NCBI RefSeq assembly: GCF_026210795.1
Contig: NC_089453.1
Location: 188,501 to 252,500 of the forward strand
Direction: 5' to 3'
Origin: Rhizophagus irregularis
Lineage: Eukaryota; Glomeromycota; Glomeromycetes; Glomerales; Glomeraceae
Length of the DNA stretch: 64,000 nucleotides
Under the pieces are notes generated by a model, which saw only the letters and a program-made list of their open reading frames with translations, was not told the origin of the DNA and made no database searches. Below, piece after piece: positions 12,411 to 23,204 of this stretch. The translations under genes and the position numbers were made by a program. The first letter of the stretch is position 1, and every line of letters starts with the position of its first letter.

Positions 12411-12695
12411 ATGATCAATCATGTGATAAATCATACGTTTTTGCCAATCTGTATAACAATCTCAACATTCACCACGAAATTATATTCCGACTAAGGTCTA
12501 TGAAGAAATAAAAGATCTTGCTTTAAAATTTCCCCAGTCGATATCTAAAGAAGACTTTATTCAAATAATCGGTCACATTAGTAGTGATGTTATTTTAACA
12601 CATCAGTTAAATAACGCCCTGGCTGTCCTTGATACAGATGAAGATAAATGTGATTATTTGATAAACTGATTACTCTAAACCTTTAAAAAAGGCTG
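12411..12695 (+). pseudogene. First copy of a repeated exon family (KVYEEIKDLAL), broken
   Basis: This is the first of three related exons in the window; the others start at 14198 and 59219. All begin ATGAtC/cgAT...GTGA and share the pattern TKVYEEIK(D/N)LAL, then a phrase of the type FIxxIGHISxDVxLTxQxNxAL. This copy is the longest in the conserved region but has an early frame break: from the ATG the frame ends after ~27 codons, and the conserved part lies in another frame. A GTAAGT donor at 12696 and TAG acceptor before 12857 link it to the kinesin-tail exon. The first-exon family itself I do not recognise. Stops at the end of the exon also suggest decay. Confidence 0.5.
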
Positions 12696-12856
12696 GTAAG
12701 TTCTCTCCCAAAAATATAAAATGTTTTAATATTTTGATAACTGTTGTTTAATTCTCTGTCATATTTGACATTAATAAATAATATTAAATCTTTGTGCTTT
12801 TCTTTCTTTCTTTCCTGCTTCTTATCGTAAATACTATTCAAAAAACATATTCTTAG

Positions 12857-13320
12857 CTCACGATTTAGCAGATTTTAAGGTGACAATAGAGTCTTTAAAG
12901 CGAGATCTTCAAAATAATTGTGAGAAAGTTTATGAATTAGAATTATCTTTAGATGAAACTCAAGAAAAATATAATAACGTATTAAGAAATTCGAACAATG
13001 AAGCACTGCAAAAATATCTTGCATTGTTAGAACAATTAATTAATGAACAAAGGATACTTGTCGAACAGAATTCCTCGTTAAAAAAAGAAATAGCCCTTAA
13101 CGAAAGAAATCTCCTTGCCAGAAATGAACGCATTCAAGCTTTGGAACCTTTATTACAAGATGCCCAGGAAAAACTCACCACTCAAAATCAAAAGTTTGAA
13201 GCTCAGTTGCAAGCGGTGAGAGAAAGATTAGGAGCAAGCACGCAGTAATAAATCAGTCGTGGAGAAATACCAGAAAAATTCTGAGGAAACTTTAAACTGA
13301 AATCAAATTTCAAACAAAGA
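12857..13320 (+). pseudogene. Kinesin-1 heavy chain tail fragment, copy 1
   Basis: An open frame from the splice acceptor at 12857 to 13248 encodes ~130 residues of coiled coil. It is very close in pattern to the distal stalk and tail of fungal conventional kinesin: LVEQNSSLKKEIALNERN, LLARNERIQALEPLLQDA, QEKLTTQNQKFEAQLQAV, RERLGASTQ. No motor domain is present anywhere in the window, so this is a detached tail. After ASTQ the frame stops and the segment matching the C-terminal IAK-type autoinhibitory region in copy 2 is missing. The following DNA (to about 13380) still resembles copy 2, including an identical block ending TACATCTAATACTTATTG. The family call is from motif memory and is confident; expression is unknown. 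Confidence 0.72.
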
Positions 13321-13460
13321 ATATCGCGTGAGATGGCTTTCATCCTTCAAATCCTAGGAGATCATTACATCTAATACTTATTGTCTATAAAAGCACCAAT
13401 TAATGCTCCTCCTCCTACTACTATACTTATCTCATTTTTGTTGTCTAACGAGGAGTAGTC

Positions 13461-13765
13461 ATTACTGAAAGAAAACTCCTTGCCCGCAATGAATGCATTC
13501 AAGCTTTAGAAGCTTTATTACAGGATGCCCAGGAAAAACTCACCACTCAAAATCAAAAGTTTGAAGCTCAGTTGTAAGCACGCAGCGAGTCAATAAGTTT
13601 AGGAAGAATATTTAAGTCACTTCATGGAGGAATACCAGTCTCTGATCGTGGTAAGGTACCAGTCAATTCTGAAGATACTTCAAACTGAAATTGCTAAATT
13701 CAAATTCAAATTTCAAGAATTAGCCCAAGTATGGAATCCTAGGAGATCATTACATCTAATACTTA
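13461..13765 (+). pseudogene. Kinesin-1 tail fragment, copy 2 (tandem duplicate)
   Basis: A second, shorter copy of the same tail. It reads ERKLLARNECIQALEALL, then QDAQEKLTTQNQKFEAQL, and a stop at 13574-13576 where copy 1 has CAA. A few bases later, in another frame, it encodes SLGRIFKSLHGGIPVSD, which aligns with the conserved fungal kinesin C-terminus around the IAK motif (usually GRIAKPLRGG). Copy 2 thus keeps an end that copy 1 has lost, while both share the downstream block at 13735-13770. A frame break plus a stop make it a pseudogene. Confidence 0.65.
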
Positions 13766-14197
13766 TTGATGTAATTTGTAGAAATTCAACTTCAATTCAA
13801 GTATTATCTTTGAGCGTGTTTTATTCAGTCTTTTGAATGAACTAATCAAAGCTATTGGCTAAATACAATTATAGAGGTGTAAAACTTATTGAGATCTTAC
13901 AATGTGGAAATAATGAGAGAAATAAACAATGATAACATATGTTAATTATGTTTAACAAAAAAAAAAAGGATTAATATTTAGTTAAACTAATTTGGATCGA
14001 CAATGATCTAATGCGTGAAATTATAATATACGAAATAACCAAAATAGTACTAATGCATAGCATAGTAAATAAATAAGACTTGTCATCATAATAAACCTCT
14101 TTTAATTCGCTATTTTTTGTAATTTTTTGGGCACACGCACCAGTCGCCAGATAATTGACGTAATTTTTTCGTCCCGTACACAATCTATAACACAAAG

Positions 14198-14386
14198 ATG
14201 ATCAATCATGTGAAAAAATCATACAAGAAAATATCAACTAAAGTCTATGAAGAGATAAAAAATCTTGCTTTAATATCTAAAGATGGTTTTATTAAATTAA
14301 TCGGTCACATAAGTGGAGATGTTAATCTAACGAATCAGATAAATGCCGCCCTGATAAAGAAGATAAGCGTGATCGTGATTACTTGA
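14198..14386 (+). pseudogene. Second copy of the KVYEEIKNLAL exon family
   Basis: Sixty-two residues from an ATG at 14198, including KKISTKVYEEIKNLA and GFIKLIGHISGDVNLTNQ. It is open through the region where copy 1 (12411) is shifted and copy 3 (59219) has a stop, so it best preserves the ancestral frame. It then runs into a stop near 14384; the homologous intron follows without a GTAAG donor. The family is not recognised. Further downstream in this duplication, conserved text near 15000-15110 could be coding on either strand (see rejected items). Confidence 0.4.
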
Positions 14387-15105
14387 AAATTTCTAGAGAA
14401 AACTGATAAATTCTCTCACGATAGTATGGCCTAATATTTTATGAGTGTTGATTAATACTTTTCCGCGCTGTTATATTTGTTGTGCTTTTCCTTCTTCCTG
14501 CTTCTCATCGTAAACACCATTCGTATATCCGTAAATCAAAGATTGAAAAGGATATAATGCAATAACAGTATTATGTCAGTCTGAATCATGTGATTTCTCT
14601 TAGCATTTTTTTCACGAATCAAGGTGTTTCGATCAATGTAAAATGCTTCACAATGTTATGAAATAGTACATCCAATATCTTGGATTTCTTGAGATTGGAG
14701 GATGAATCGTCATTATATGCAGATATGTCTCTTATTAATCAGAATCTTTCTCTTCTGACGAGCATGATGACCCTGCATAATTTATTCTGTCTCATTTTCT
14801 GAGTGAAATTCTGAAAGAAGATCCTTCCTATGTCATGAAAAAACACTATTAGTATCATGTTCCTTCACAGCAGTAAATAAATTTGATCATAATTGCAAAT
14901 TTATCAACCTTGTGTCATTTTTTACTTCACCAATGTATTGTTTGTTAGGTTATCATGGAATTTGTTTCTGAAACTGGTTCAAAGCTTACTTTCAAAGCTT
15001 TAACTGTGCAGGCGGGTGGATGCGACATTGGTCCGAAAAGCTGAATCAACATTCTTCCTGTTCCTCTTGAAGTTTGTCAATAAATTCTTTCAGTTCAGTT
15101 GTAGA

Positions 15106-15413
15106 TAGAGGTATGATCCGAGTTCTAAAAGACCATCCGGATTGAATTCGGATGCTCATTAGCACATCCAGATTCAATCTGGATCGTCAAACTAATCTTA
15201 ATTCTGGCCAAAATTGTAATTTTGGGCGGAATTGAAGTTTCAATAACGAGAGTTAGCTCTGCCTAAACTTTTAGTACTGGTCCAAACTAACTATAATGCT
15301 GGTCAGAATTAAAAATCGGATCAATCCGTCAAAAATAATCGGATACAGATATCCGATTTCAATTTGGATGAACGGATCAATCCAAATTGACCAGATTACA
15401 GATCGTAGCACTA
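15106..15413. mobile_element. hAT-type MITE, 308 bp, 8-bp target duplication
   Basis: Flanked by perfect 8-bp direct repeats GTTGTAGA (15098-15105 and 15414-15421). The ends are imperfect inverted repeats: left TAGAGGTATGATCCG, right (reverse complement) TAGTGCTACGATCTG. The TAGNG start and 8-bp duplication are hAT hallmarks. The collinear partner at about 60185 has the empty site. No coding capacity; the interior is made of CCAGATT/AATCTGG-type short repeats. Confidence 0.8.
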
Positions 15414-16140
15414 GTTGTAGAGAATAATCAGATATAATCTTGTTCAATTTGTTTATTATGTTTACATGATTGTTGATTTCTGTAGTAATGCATACATATA
15501 ATCTTAAGATCATTATGGAATGTAAATATAATTGACTTTGATTTGTGTATTTATAATTGTTCATTGTTAGTATTTCGTTTTGCTAAGATATTTTGTTACG
15601 ATAGACTTAAACATCTCAAGAAAGAATAAAAATTGAGTTTATAACAATGATTATCACCTGGCTACTAATTGGTATTTAGGATTTTTTCCGCCAGTTAAAA
15701 ACTGGTAGACCAATTAGTATATCCAGGATAAAAAAGTTATTTGCTGATCTAGTTTATTAGTATATAAATGGATCATTATCCTTTGGTGCCAGTTATAAAC
15801 AGCGAACCAATTGGTATAGGATGATATAATCTAACAATGAATATTAAATAAGTAGCCAGAAATCATATAGCTGTGTAATAATATTAAATGCAATAGTGTA
15901 ACAATCGCATGAAAAAATCTCTAAATATTTATACTTCTGTCTCAGAAAAAGTAGAAATCGAAGAGTAAATGTAGACAACAATAAGAATAGTACACAGAAT
16001 TTATTGGTCTTTAATTACCAATAGGCGAAGGAGAAAGATAGTTGGGTATGTTAATATGTTATTTATTATCACATTTATGATATATATATATATATATTAT
16101 GTAAGGGAAATTCAGAATAAACTATTATAACGTTTCTATT

Positions 16141-17996
16141 ATGAGAGATTACAACATTTTAATCATTATGGCCAAATTATACATGAAAAAAGGAGCCTGT
16201 ATGAAGGAAAAAACTCATGTGGAAGTTGAACCTAATAACAGAGTTATGCAGTTTAGTCACAAGAAGATATGTAATATGATAAAACATTCAGAAGTTTTAG
16301 ATGATGCGTGGAGAAGAATGATTGCTGAAAAAGATACTTTAATAATTATAGATAAAGTTGGAAGTGATATGTATATCTTAATCTAATACAGATGTTTAAT
16401 TATATTAAATTTAAACTTAATTATTGCTACAGTGCGGTACCTCTATAACCAACCCAATTTTATAGTCATAATGTGACATTTTCAAAAAGATGTCACATTA
16501 GCAAAAAATAATATTTTAAAATTCTAACCGATAATTTTAATAAAGCATATCAAGAGCTTTTAAACTTATCGGATTAGATTAAAAAATAATAAATTTTGCT
16601 AGTGCTACATAAGTTTGAAGTTCAGGTAATTTATTATGATAGGAAAATTTTGAGAATAAGTGATTTTTGTATAACATAAAAAAAATAATCATTTGATAGT
16701 GCTTATTCAAATAAATCATTTTAGTTTATAAACTTACCCATGCTTTGTTAAAAAAATTTTGAAAAAAAATTTTGAAAAAATTTTGGTAGTTTTTATTTAG
16801 AAAATTTCAAAGTTTACACGAAATGTTTGAACACGGGTCATGTGAAATATAATGACACCAATGTCACACCTTTTACTTTTTCTATGTAATATAATGTATT
16901 TTTAACTGCTCTGCAAATTTACTTAAGGCATCAATGGGGGTTTTGAATGCCGTTTTTGACTTATATATGAAAAACTGTCTTTGCCGATCATTTCCTAAAT
17001 TTTTTAAGAGTGATCGGCAAAATCAATTATTCATAGGTAAAGTCAAAACTGACATTCAAAAGCACCTTTGATGCCTTAGGTAAACTTGTAGAGCAGGCAA
17101 AAATCCATTTATCTACTAATTTTGAAGTTTATGCTATTAGCCAAAATGGCAATAATCACATGACCCGGGTTCAAACACCCCGTGTACAAATAGAAATTGC
17201 CTTTTATTTATTACAAATTATATTATATCTATTTCTCAAAAAGGAATCACAGGAAAACTTGCTAAAAAAAATATAAATCCTATAGAAAAGTTCCTGATAA
17301 TATACTTAATCAAATTACTTTAAATAATTATAATGAATAATAAATTATATATAAAAAATTATGCATAATTCTAATTAACATTAAGTATTGCATTATCCAA
17401 TCAAATTTATTTAAGTCATGTGATTTTGTATTATGTCAGCAAAAAAAAATGAGAAAAATTTTTTTATTTGCTTAATGTATTTATCTTTTTAAAAGTTATC
17501 TAATTTTAAAATTTTATAAAATTCTGACTATTAAATCATAAGATATAAGGGGTACCTATTATAGAGGTACCGCACTGTAGATGTATGTTCTGCTGTGAAA
17601 GGTAAATATGCGCAAAATGATATTTGCCATATAATCAGAAAGTGGTATGAGGATTTAAAGGTATATTATAATATAGGTTTACCAGATAACAAAAAAGTCA
17701 GAAACATTGGTTGGTTGCATGAACAATTGACTATAGACCGTAGAGTTGAGAGGAGAGTTGAATCCATTGTTCGACATTATGGAATGACGGTTGAAGACGT
17801 TCATGTGTTATTCTCATATAAAATAGCACGAAATAATGAGGTTTACAAGGATTCCCTAAACAGAGGTACAACTGTGCCAATACTTTCTCAGCAGTTACAG
17901 GATGCTCTTAAGCCATTGGACGAAGCTCCTAATCAGTTGCAGGATTTTCCAAGAGCTTTTGAAAGGTGTGCCAGATGGTATTATGAAAGTAACTAA
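16141..17996 (+). CDS. Lineage-specific hypothetical protein split by a transposon in its intron
   Basis: Two open segments look like one gene. Exon 1 begins at ATG 16141 (81 codons if unspliced, through RRMIAEKDTLIIIDKVG). Exon 2 starts after the TAG at 17580 and ends at 17996 (CSAVKGKYAQND, DRRVERRVESIVRHYGMT, FERCARWYYESN). A donor GTGATA within GTTGGAAGTGATATG (about 16365) with the acceptor at 17578-17580 keeps the frame (phase 1). Subtracting the 1148-bp element and one TA leaves a 66-bp intron, typical of this window. The protein is basic and helical with no domain I recognise. If the enlarged ~1.2-kb intron is still spliced, the product is ~210 residues and intact; otherwise the gene is broken. 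The ATG is a choice; upstream exons are possible. Confidence 0.55.
16430..17577. mobile_element. Non-autonomous Tc1/mariner-type element, 1148 bp
   Basis: Perfect 19-bp terminal inverted repeats CAGTGCGGTACCTCTATAA at 16430-16448 and 17559-17577, flanked by TA on both sides (16428-16429, 17578-17579), the signature of Tc1/mariner insertion. There is no open frame of note inside, so it has no transposase. Its middle (16813-17190) is a long foldback of its own: TTGAACACGGGTCATGTGA pairs with TCACATGACCCGGGTTCAA, and ACTTAAGGCATCAA pairs with TTTGATGCCTTAGGT. Confidence 0.88.
16813..17190. repeat. Foldback repeat nested in the Tc1/mariner-type element
   Basis: Arms 16813-16985 and about 17000-17190 are interrupted reverse complements (GTGATCGGCAAA pairs with TTTGCCGATCA at the centre; GAGCAGG pairs with CTGCTC outside). 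This is either a second MITE that inserted in the element or its ancestral hairpin body. Confidence 0.65.
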
Positions 17997-18018
17997 ACTT
18001 ATTTTCAAGTAATACAGA

Positions 18019-18264
18019 TTAAGGTTGCTTATCTAAACCTTTTCAAAATCCTACGATTAGTTTCGTCAAAATTTTACTATAGATTTATTATAGTTTCAGC
18101 AGAGTTTCAGCAGTTTCGGCATTTATAATAAGTTTCAGCAGTTTCGCCTTTCTCCAAAGTTTCACCAGTTTTTTAATATAACTTTAATATAGTTTCGGCA
18201 GAATTTCACTTTTCGGCGAAACGCCATCTTGCCTAAACCCCTAGGTTTCGGCAAGCAACCTTAA
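18019..18264. mobile_element. TTAA-flanked MITE, copy 1
   Basis: 246 bp including TTAA on both ends (18019-18022, 18261-18264), with inverted ends GGTTGCTT(A/G)(T/C)C(T/G)AAACC. The interior is rich in AGTTTCAGCAGTTTCGGCA-like repeats. A second copy in inverse orientation lies at 62386-62631 and has the same length and TTAA flanks. TTAA flanks suggest a piggyBac-type source; only two copies are visible. Confidence 0.75.
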
Positions 18265-19392
18265 TACAGATGGTACCTATAATTGTAGATCATCACATAT
18301 TAATGTAATATAAATAGCATGTGATTTTGTTATTTATAATCACATAAACAATTCCCATTTTATATTTTTCAGATTTTTTTTAAAAGATGTTTGTAATTTA
18401 TCGCCATGGCATCTTGTCACATGATAATATATATCACGTGACTTATATGATTTTAAATATGAGAAAACTTAGGTAGACCTAGGGAGTCCAGACCTCTTAT
18501 CTTAGACCTTGTAGCACAGCTAATCATTATCAGCCTCATTTGTTTACACCATTTTTTTTTCACACGAAATAAACACCCTTTTTCTTACCCTGCTTTTTCA
18601 TTTGGTTTTTTTCTTTTATATTATTTTTTTTTGCACAAATTATTTTTCTTTTTTTTTATAATAAATATTTTTTTATTACCATTATTTTCATAATAGTGTT
18701 TACTAGAACAATAAAAAAATCTTTTTCATCAAAAATTTTAAATCTAATAAATACAAAGTGTTCTTTCTCTAATAATTACGCTTTAACACTTGCAATAGGT
18801 AAGTTTATTCTGGTTTCTTTGAGTTTTGAATTAAATTATTACAGTATGTATTGTTTGAAACTTCTTTCAACTAAAGTTTGTGATTTCACTAACATGTACG
18901 TGCTTTTTGTAGATTTTTATGGTATAATTTAACATTCTGATTAAATTAATTGGCTTTGGTTGATATGTTGAAAAATAAAATTGTTTGAATACTCGTATTT
19001 ACAAAATTTCAATGGAAATTTGTGAAATATTTTCACTTTAATAATGGTATTTTTTTTAATACAAGGTTATTTTGTAAGGAGAGAATAAATATTAATATAA
19101 TAGATATAAACATTTCTAATATTTGGTTTGGTTTAATTTTTTGTCATAAAATATTCCAAGAGAAATGCTCATACTTTGTATCTCGTTGTGAAATATTGCT
19201 TTAATAAAAAAATTAATTTAAAAATCTTGAAAAATTTCTATAAATGTTATGTGCATATTAGCGTATAATGTATTATAAAAAAATTTATGAAAATTTCTAA
19301 GATAAAAATGTTACGCACGTATTAAGGCTGTACCAACAGAGCCATGATAGGAGGCGCATTTGAACAACAATTAAACATATAATAAATCATGT
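18265..19392. other. Intergenic, no supported gene
   Basis: AT-rich. Small frames at 18696-18932 and 19022-19204 have no domain or conserved pattern. Runs of T around 18540-18690 are low complexity. Confidence 0.45.
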
Positions 19393-19400
19393 GATACATA

Positions 19401-19630
19401 CAGTGTTGTACATGGGATATGTTCCGCCAAAATTTTAATGTCCCATCCATATCCCGTCCACGTCCCGCCCAAAAATTGTCTAAGTTTACAATTTGTCTTA
19501 TCAAGACAGCATCTAGTAGGCTATAATTTAATATCCTAATGTCCCGGACATTGCTAAAATCTTTGGACGTGTCCTGGATTGTCCCATCCCGTCCCGTCCA
19601 TGGACATGTCCTGTCCCTATGACAACACTG
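19401..19630. mobile_element. hAT MITE, 230 bp, perfect 8-bp target duplication
   Basis: The ends are CAGTGTTGTAC(A)TGGGA at left and the reverse complement CAGTGTTGTCATAGGGA at right. They are flanked by identical GATACATA at 19393-19400 and 19631-19638. A CAGTG start and 8-bp duplication are diagnostic of hAT. The interior is rich in TGTCCCATCC/GTCCCG phrases and has no coding capacity. Confidence 0.88.
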
Positions 19631-19678
19631 GATACATATTATTATTTACTGTATTTATTAATTAAATTATTGAAATAC

Positions 19679-21401
19679 AATTAACAATTCAAATCACATA
19701 TCAACAAAATTTAATCAGTCAAACCAATGAATTCCAATAATTGTACAAGCGGATATGATTGGATATAATGTCTCCACTTTATTTTTTCTATCATCAACCA
19801 TAGAGCGAAGCTATAGGCATCTTGACTGCCATTATTACGTTACCATACAACAGCAGGTGCACTATCTATACTGACTTCTGCAATAATTGTATTTCTACAT
19901 TTTATATACAGCTCAAATAAACTCAATACCCCAACATATAGCTCAAGAAAACAACTCAACCAAATAACTTCCTCATGATTTGGAACTCATCTTCTGAATT
20001 ATCAATACACGAAACATTCATGTTGAACTCAGAAAAGGTTACTGCTCATACCAACAACACTTTTAATGATCATGCAGATCATCTTACTAAAGCTAGTGCT
20101 GATATTATAGAATCTTATCGTAGTCAATTACAAATTTTTTGCTCTGACATCTTTAGGCCTCATTAAATGAAACAAATTATATATAATCGATCAAAATGTT
20201 AAACACACAAGCAAAAATATTCAACTCATTAATCAATCATTCCTCTCTACAACTCATTGAACACAACATCTTAAAAGGTCACATAGATTGGAATTTCACC
20301 ATTATAATTCTACAATGTCACCCACTAGCAAACATCTCTCTAAATTTCAAAGATCACGCATCAAAAAATAAAACAAACACTACTCGACATATTATAACAC
20401 AATTATCCCAAATTATATCCAACTTATCAATTAAGATGCAGAGGCTGTGACCATCATGCTGACTCTAATACTCACATTAGCATATATCTGAAATACAATG
20501 ATATCATATTATCCATTATGACTAAACACAAGAAACTTCTTCACAACAACATAGAAAAACATGCTATTAATCTTACATTTGACCTTGAAAGATGTCTAGA
20601 CACATTCTTACTTTTCAACATTATGTCACAAATTTTAGATCATTTTCCAACTAATTTGCCCTTTTACTTATTAATACACCTGATCTCAACTAAATTGACT
20701 TCCCTTTTGCATAATTACATAGTACACAAACAAATTTATAATCTAGTCTTTACTGAATTTATATCTCCAATATGTAAGATATTGACACTTTAATCTGAAA
20801 AGATTACGCTGATTCTGAAAACTTACCTTAGGAATAACCAAATTAAAGAAGAAATATTATTACAAATTTCACTAACGTTATACTTGTTCCAATAAAAGAT
20901 GACGTTCTGGATTTTTTGCTAATACTACTTCTTTTGGTTTGTTCAATAGGAACTAAACTATACCATTACCATCTTCTATCAGAACTCCTCAAATGGTCTT
21001 TTACAGCAACAACATCTCACGCTTAATGAAATGGCTTATATTTAACAGACATCTAGTAATTTTCTATATAGGGGAAATTGAACTATCTATAGAGATTTAT
21101 CTATTTTTCTTTTACCTTATAATATAGATTCTTTTAATGATGTTTCTTTTTCTGTAACTTTATCACTTAATTTTCCTTTTCAGTTTATTTTTTTATCATG
21201 GTTCTTTTATTTTTCTTTGGTATATTTATTTGGATAAAAGTTCATCCTGTTCGTTTCCTCTTATTTACACCAAGGTGACATTACCACTAGGGCGTTTTGA
21301 TTACTAGATTGTTTAATTATTTTAGACTTTAGTATATAGAGTCCTTGTAATTTTCCCCTGTAACTTGGTTTACTTGTGATTTAAAAATAAAAATAAATAT
21401 A
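19679..21401 (+). mobile_element. 5'-truncated LINE with RNase H, 19-bp target duplication
   Basis: Flanked by a perfect 19-bp direct repeat AATTAAATTATTGAAATAC (19660-19678 and 21402-21420), with an A-rich 3' end (TTAAAAATAAAAATAAATAT). This is a target-primed LINE insertion. Only the 3' part of ORF2 remains: SEAIGILTAII (RNase H Glu) and CTIYTD (Asp) near 19805-19880, then VTAHTNNTFNDHADHLTKAS (19975-20166). A decayed knuckle CRGC..H..THISI follows near 20435, and a long 3' UTR. Its RNase H differs clearly from that of the 31-57 kb LINEs, so it is another family. Confidence 0.85.
19805..20793 (+). pseudogene. LINE ORF2 3' end (RNase H, C-terminal knuckle), broken
   Basis: The coding remnant of the truncated LINE. 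The RNase H block is split into two frames (SEAIGIL..CTIYTD, then the frame starting at 19975). Stops follow at 20164 and near 20447, and the knuckle's last cysteine is replaced by Tyr (HISIYL). The frames 20196-20450 and 20518-20793 are the remaining C-terminal stretch. Catalytic Glu, Asp and the HxNNTxND motif are visible, but no reverse transcriptase is present. Confidence 0.7.
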
Positions 21402-23204
21402 AATTAAATTATTGAAATACCTTACTTCAGTTACTCATATAAAATTATATTATTGAAATAAATTAAACTAATAATATAAATTATGAAATAAATTAATGAA
21501 AAATTAATAAAATCTTAACTTTACGACCCTTAAAATAAACTTTATATTAAACAATTCAACAATTATTACCAAAATTTTATTCAATTACCAATTTTACGCT
21601 TCTTTGCAGCTCTTGTATAAGTTTTAATTTCATCACGTGCAAAAATATTCTTCCCTACACTTCGGCACAATGTACAGCATGAAAATAAGAATTTGTATTT
21701 CAACTTAAAGCTTTCTGAAGGTTCTACCAATTTATTATCATGTCCATACCAATAGCAAGTATTGCAATTATTAGTATTACTTTTTTGGCATGAATAATAT
21801 ACCAATTCCATTGGCATTTCATTCACAACTAATTTTTTCTCTTACAAAAATATTGTTGTATAGAATATTATCCTCTAGTACAAATGGTGATTTAAAACTG
21901 TAATCCCAATCATCTATGGCAATTTGGCATGCAATTTTATCTTCAGCTGATAATACACGCTTACTGTAAAGATATCGTATCTTTTCACATTGAAAATATT
22001 GAATAAACTCACGAACTCATGTATTTGTAAAAATGGATGATAGTACATGTTCACTATTTGCCATTGTTGTCATAAGTATTGGACGATATTGTTCTGTTGT
22101 TCCTGACTGATATGCTGTTTGAAAGTTAACATAATGATCTTTATCCACTACAATTAATGAATTTTGTTTGTCAAAAATATAAAACATAAAAAATCTTATG
22201 ACGCACTTGTAGAAGGGATAGGATCTGGCAGCCAATCAAGTGAGTCAAAAATGTTATCTGAAAGCCGAATAGATTGATAAATAGTACATGATGATTGCCT
22301 ACATTTTTTTATCTATTTATAAAATAATGAGAATTTATCCTATTATAAATGTGTTAAATTGATGTTTAAAAAACAAAACTAACTTGCCTGAAAAACATAT
22401 TAATGCTACCTGCAATGTGTTTTCATAGTAAATTGTTGTAATTGTATTTTTTTTGATAAAATATCACTTATTGTTTTTGAAATCTTTAAGGTTTAATCAA
22501 TCAATAAGTCATATGTGCCGATTTTTGGAATTAGTCTAAATTAAGATTTTTATAAAAATTTAATATTTTAGTAAGATTAACATTACACAAATCTAAATTA
22601 AATATGTGTTACATATTTACGTAACTCAGATTTAATAAAAAATAAAAAAAATTTTTTTAATCAATATTCAAAAATAACGGTAATAACCACTTCTTTTTCC
22701 CATCACTGCCCATCACTTTTCCATCATTTTTCTATTCACTTTTATTAAATATGACAAAAAAGTTTATAAGCAAATATAGCAGTTATTTTTAAGTGGTAAG
22801 TAAAAGAAAAAACTTAATATTTTATATACATAGATAAGACATATTTTTTCATAATTTTTAGCTTTAATTTATTGTTTTTTCTTTGTAAAAAATACATGCA
22901 AATAAAAAATAATTATGATGTAAAATAGTTGTAAAATGAATAATAAGATATTCTTTTTTTTCAAAATAACTAATTATATATTTGTTTTTTATCTTTTAAA
23001 ATTATTTTATTAGATTTATTCCACTAAAATCCTTAAATGGCAAATAAAATCTTTTAAATAAAGTAAAAGAATTTGGGATTCTCTTATGAAAGCATTTTTT
23101 GGTAAGAAATAAAATTTTCAGATTGGACTTTATGCAGGTGACAAAATCGTGCATTATTATTCCTGGAGATATGCTAACGTCATCATTTTACATTCATTTG
23201 AAAG

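Larger units (their letters stand above)
13980..16041 (+). repeat. Segmental duplication, copy 1 (partner 58990-60925)
   Basis: About 2 kb that is collinear, in the same orientation, with 58990-60925. Landmarks run in order in both: AAATTATAATATACGAAATAA, TTTTTCGTCC, GAAAAAATCATACAAGAAAAT, a TGCTTCTCATCGTAAACACC block, CTTTTTTTCTGAGTGAAATTC-like text, GATATGTCTCTTATTAATCAG, ATTGGTCCGAAAAGCTGA, and TGTAGACAACAATAAGAATAG. This copy holds at least two insertions that the partner lacks: a 308-bp hAT-type MITE (15106-15413) and a segment at about 15650-15840. Confidence 0.8.

Noticed and set aside
12062-12418. Minus-strand open frame of 118 codons
   Set aside because: It overlaps the 5' flank and start of the repeated exon at 12411 and shows no recognisable pattern.
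14950-15110. A conserved protein end in the segmental duplication (plus: GSKLTFKALTVQAGGCD; minus: TELKEFIDKLQEEQEE)
   Set aside because: Both strands look protein-like and overlap antisense, so only one can be real. The plus frame is broken in the 60 kb copy and the minus frame in the 15 kb copy. Without a search I cannot choose, so no gene is called; minus is slightly favoured.
18696-19204. Small open frames at 18696-18932 and 19022-19204
   Set aside because: AT-driven, no domain, no repeat partner and no splice sites of note.
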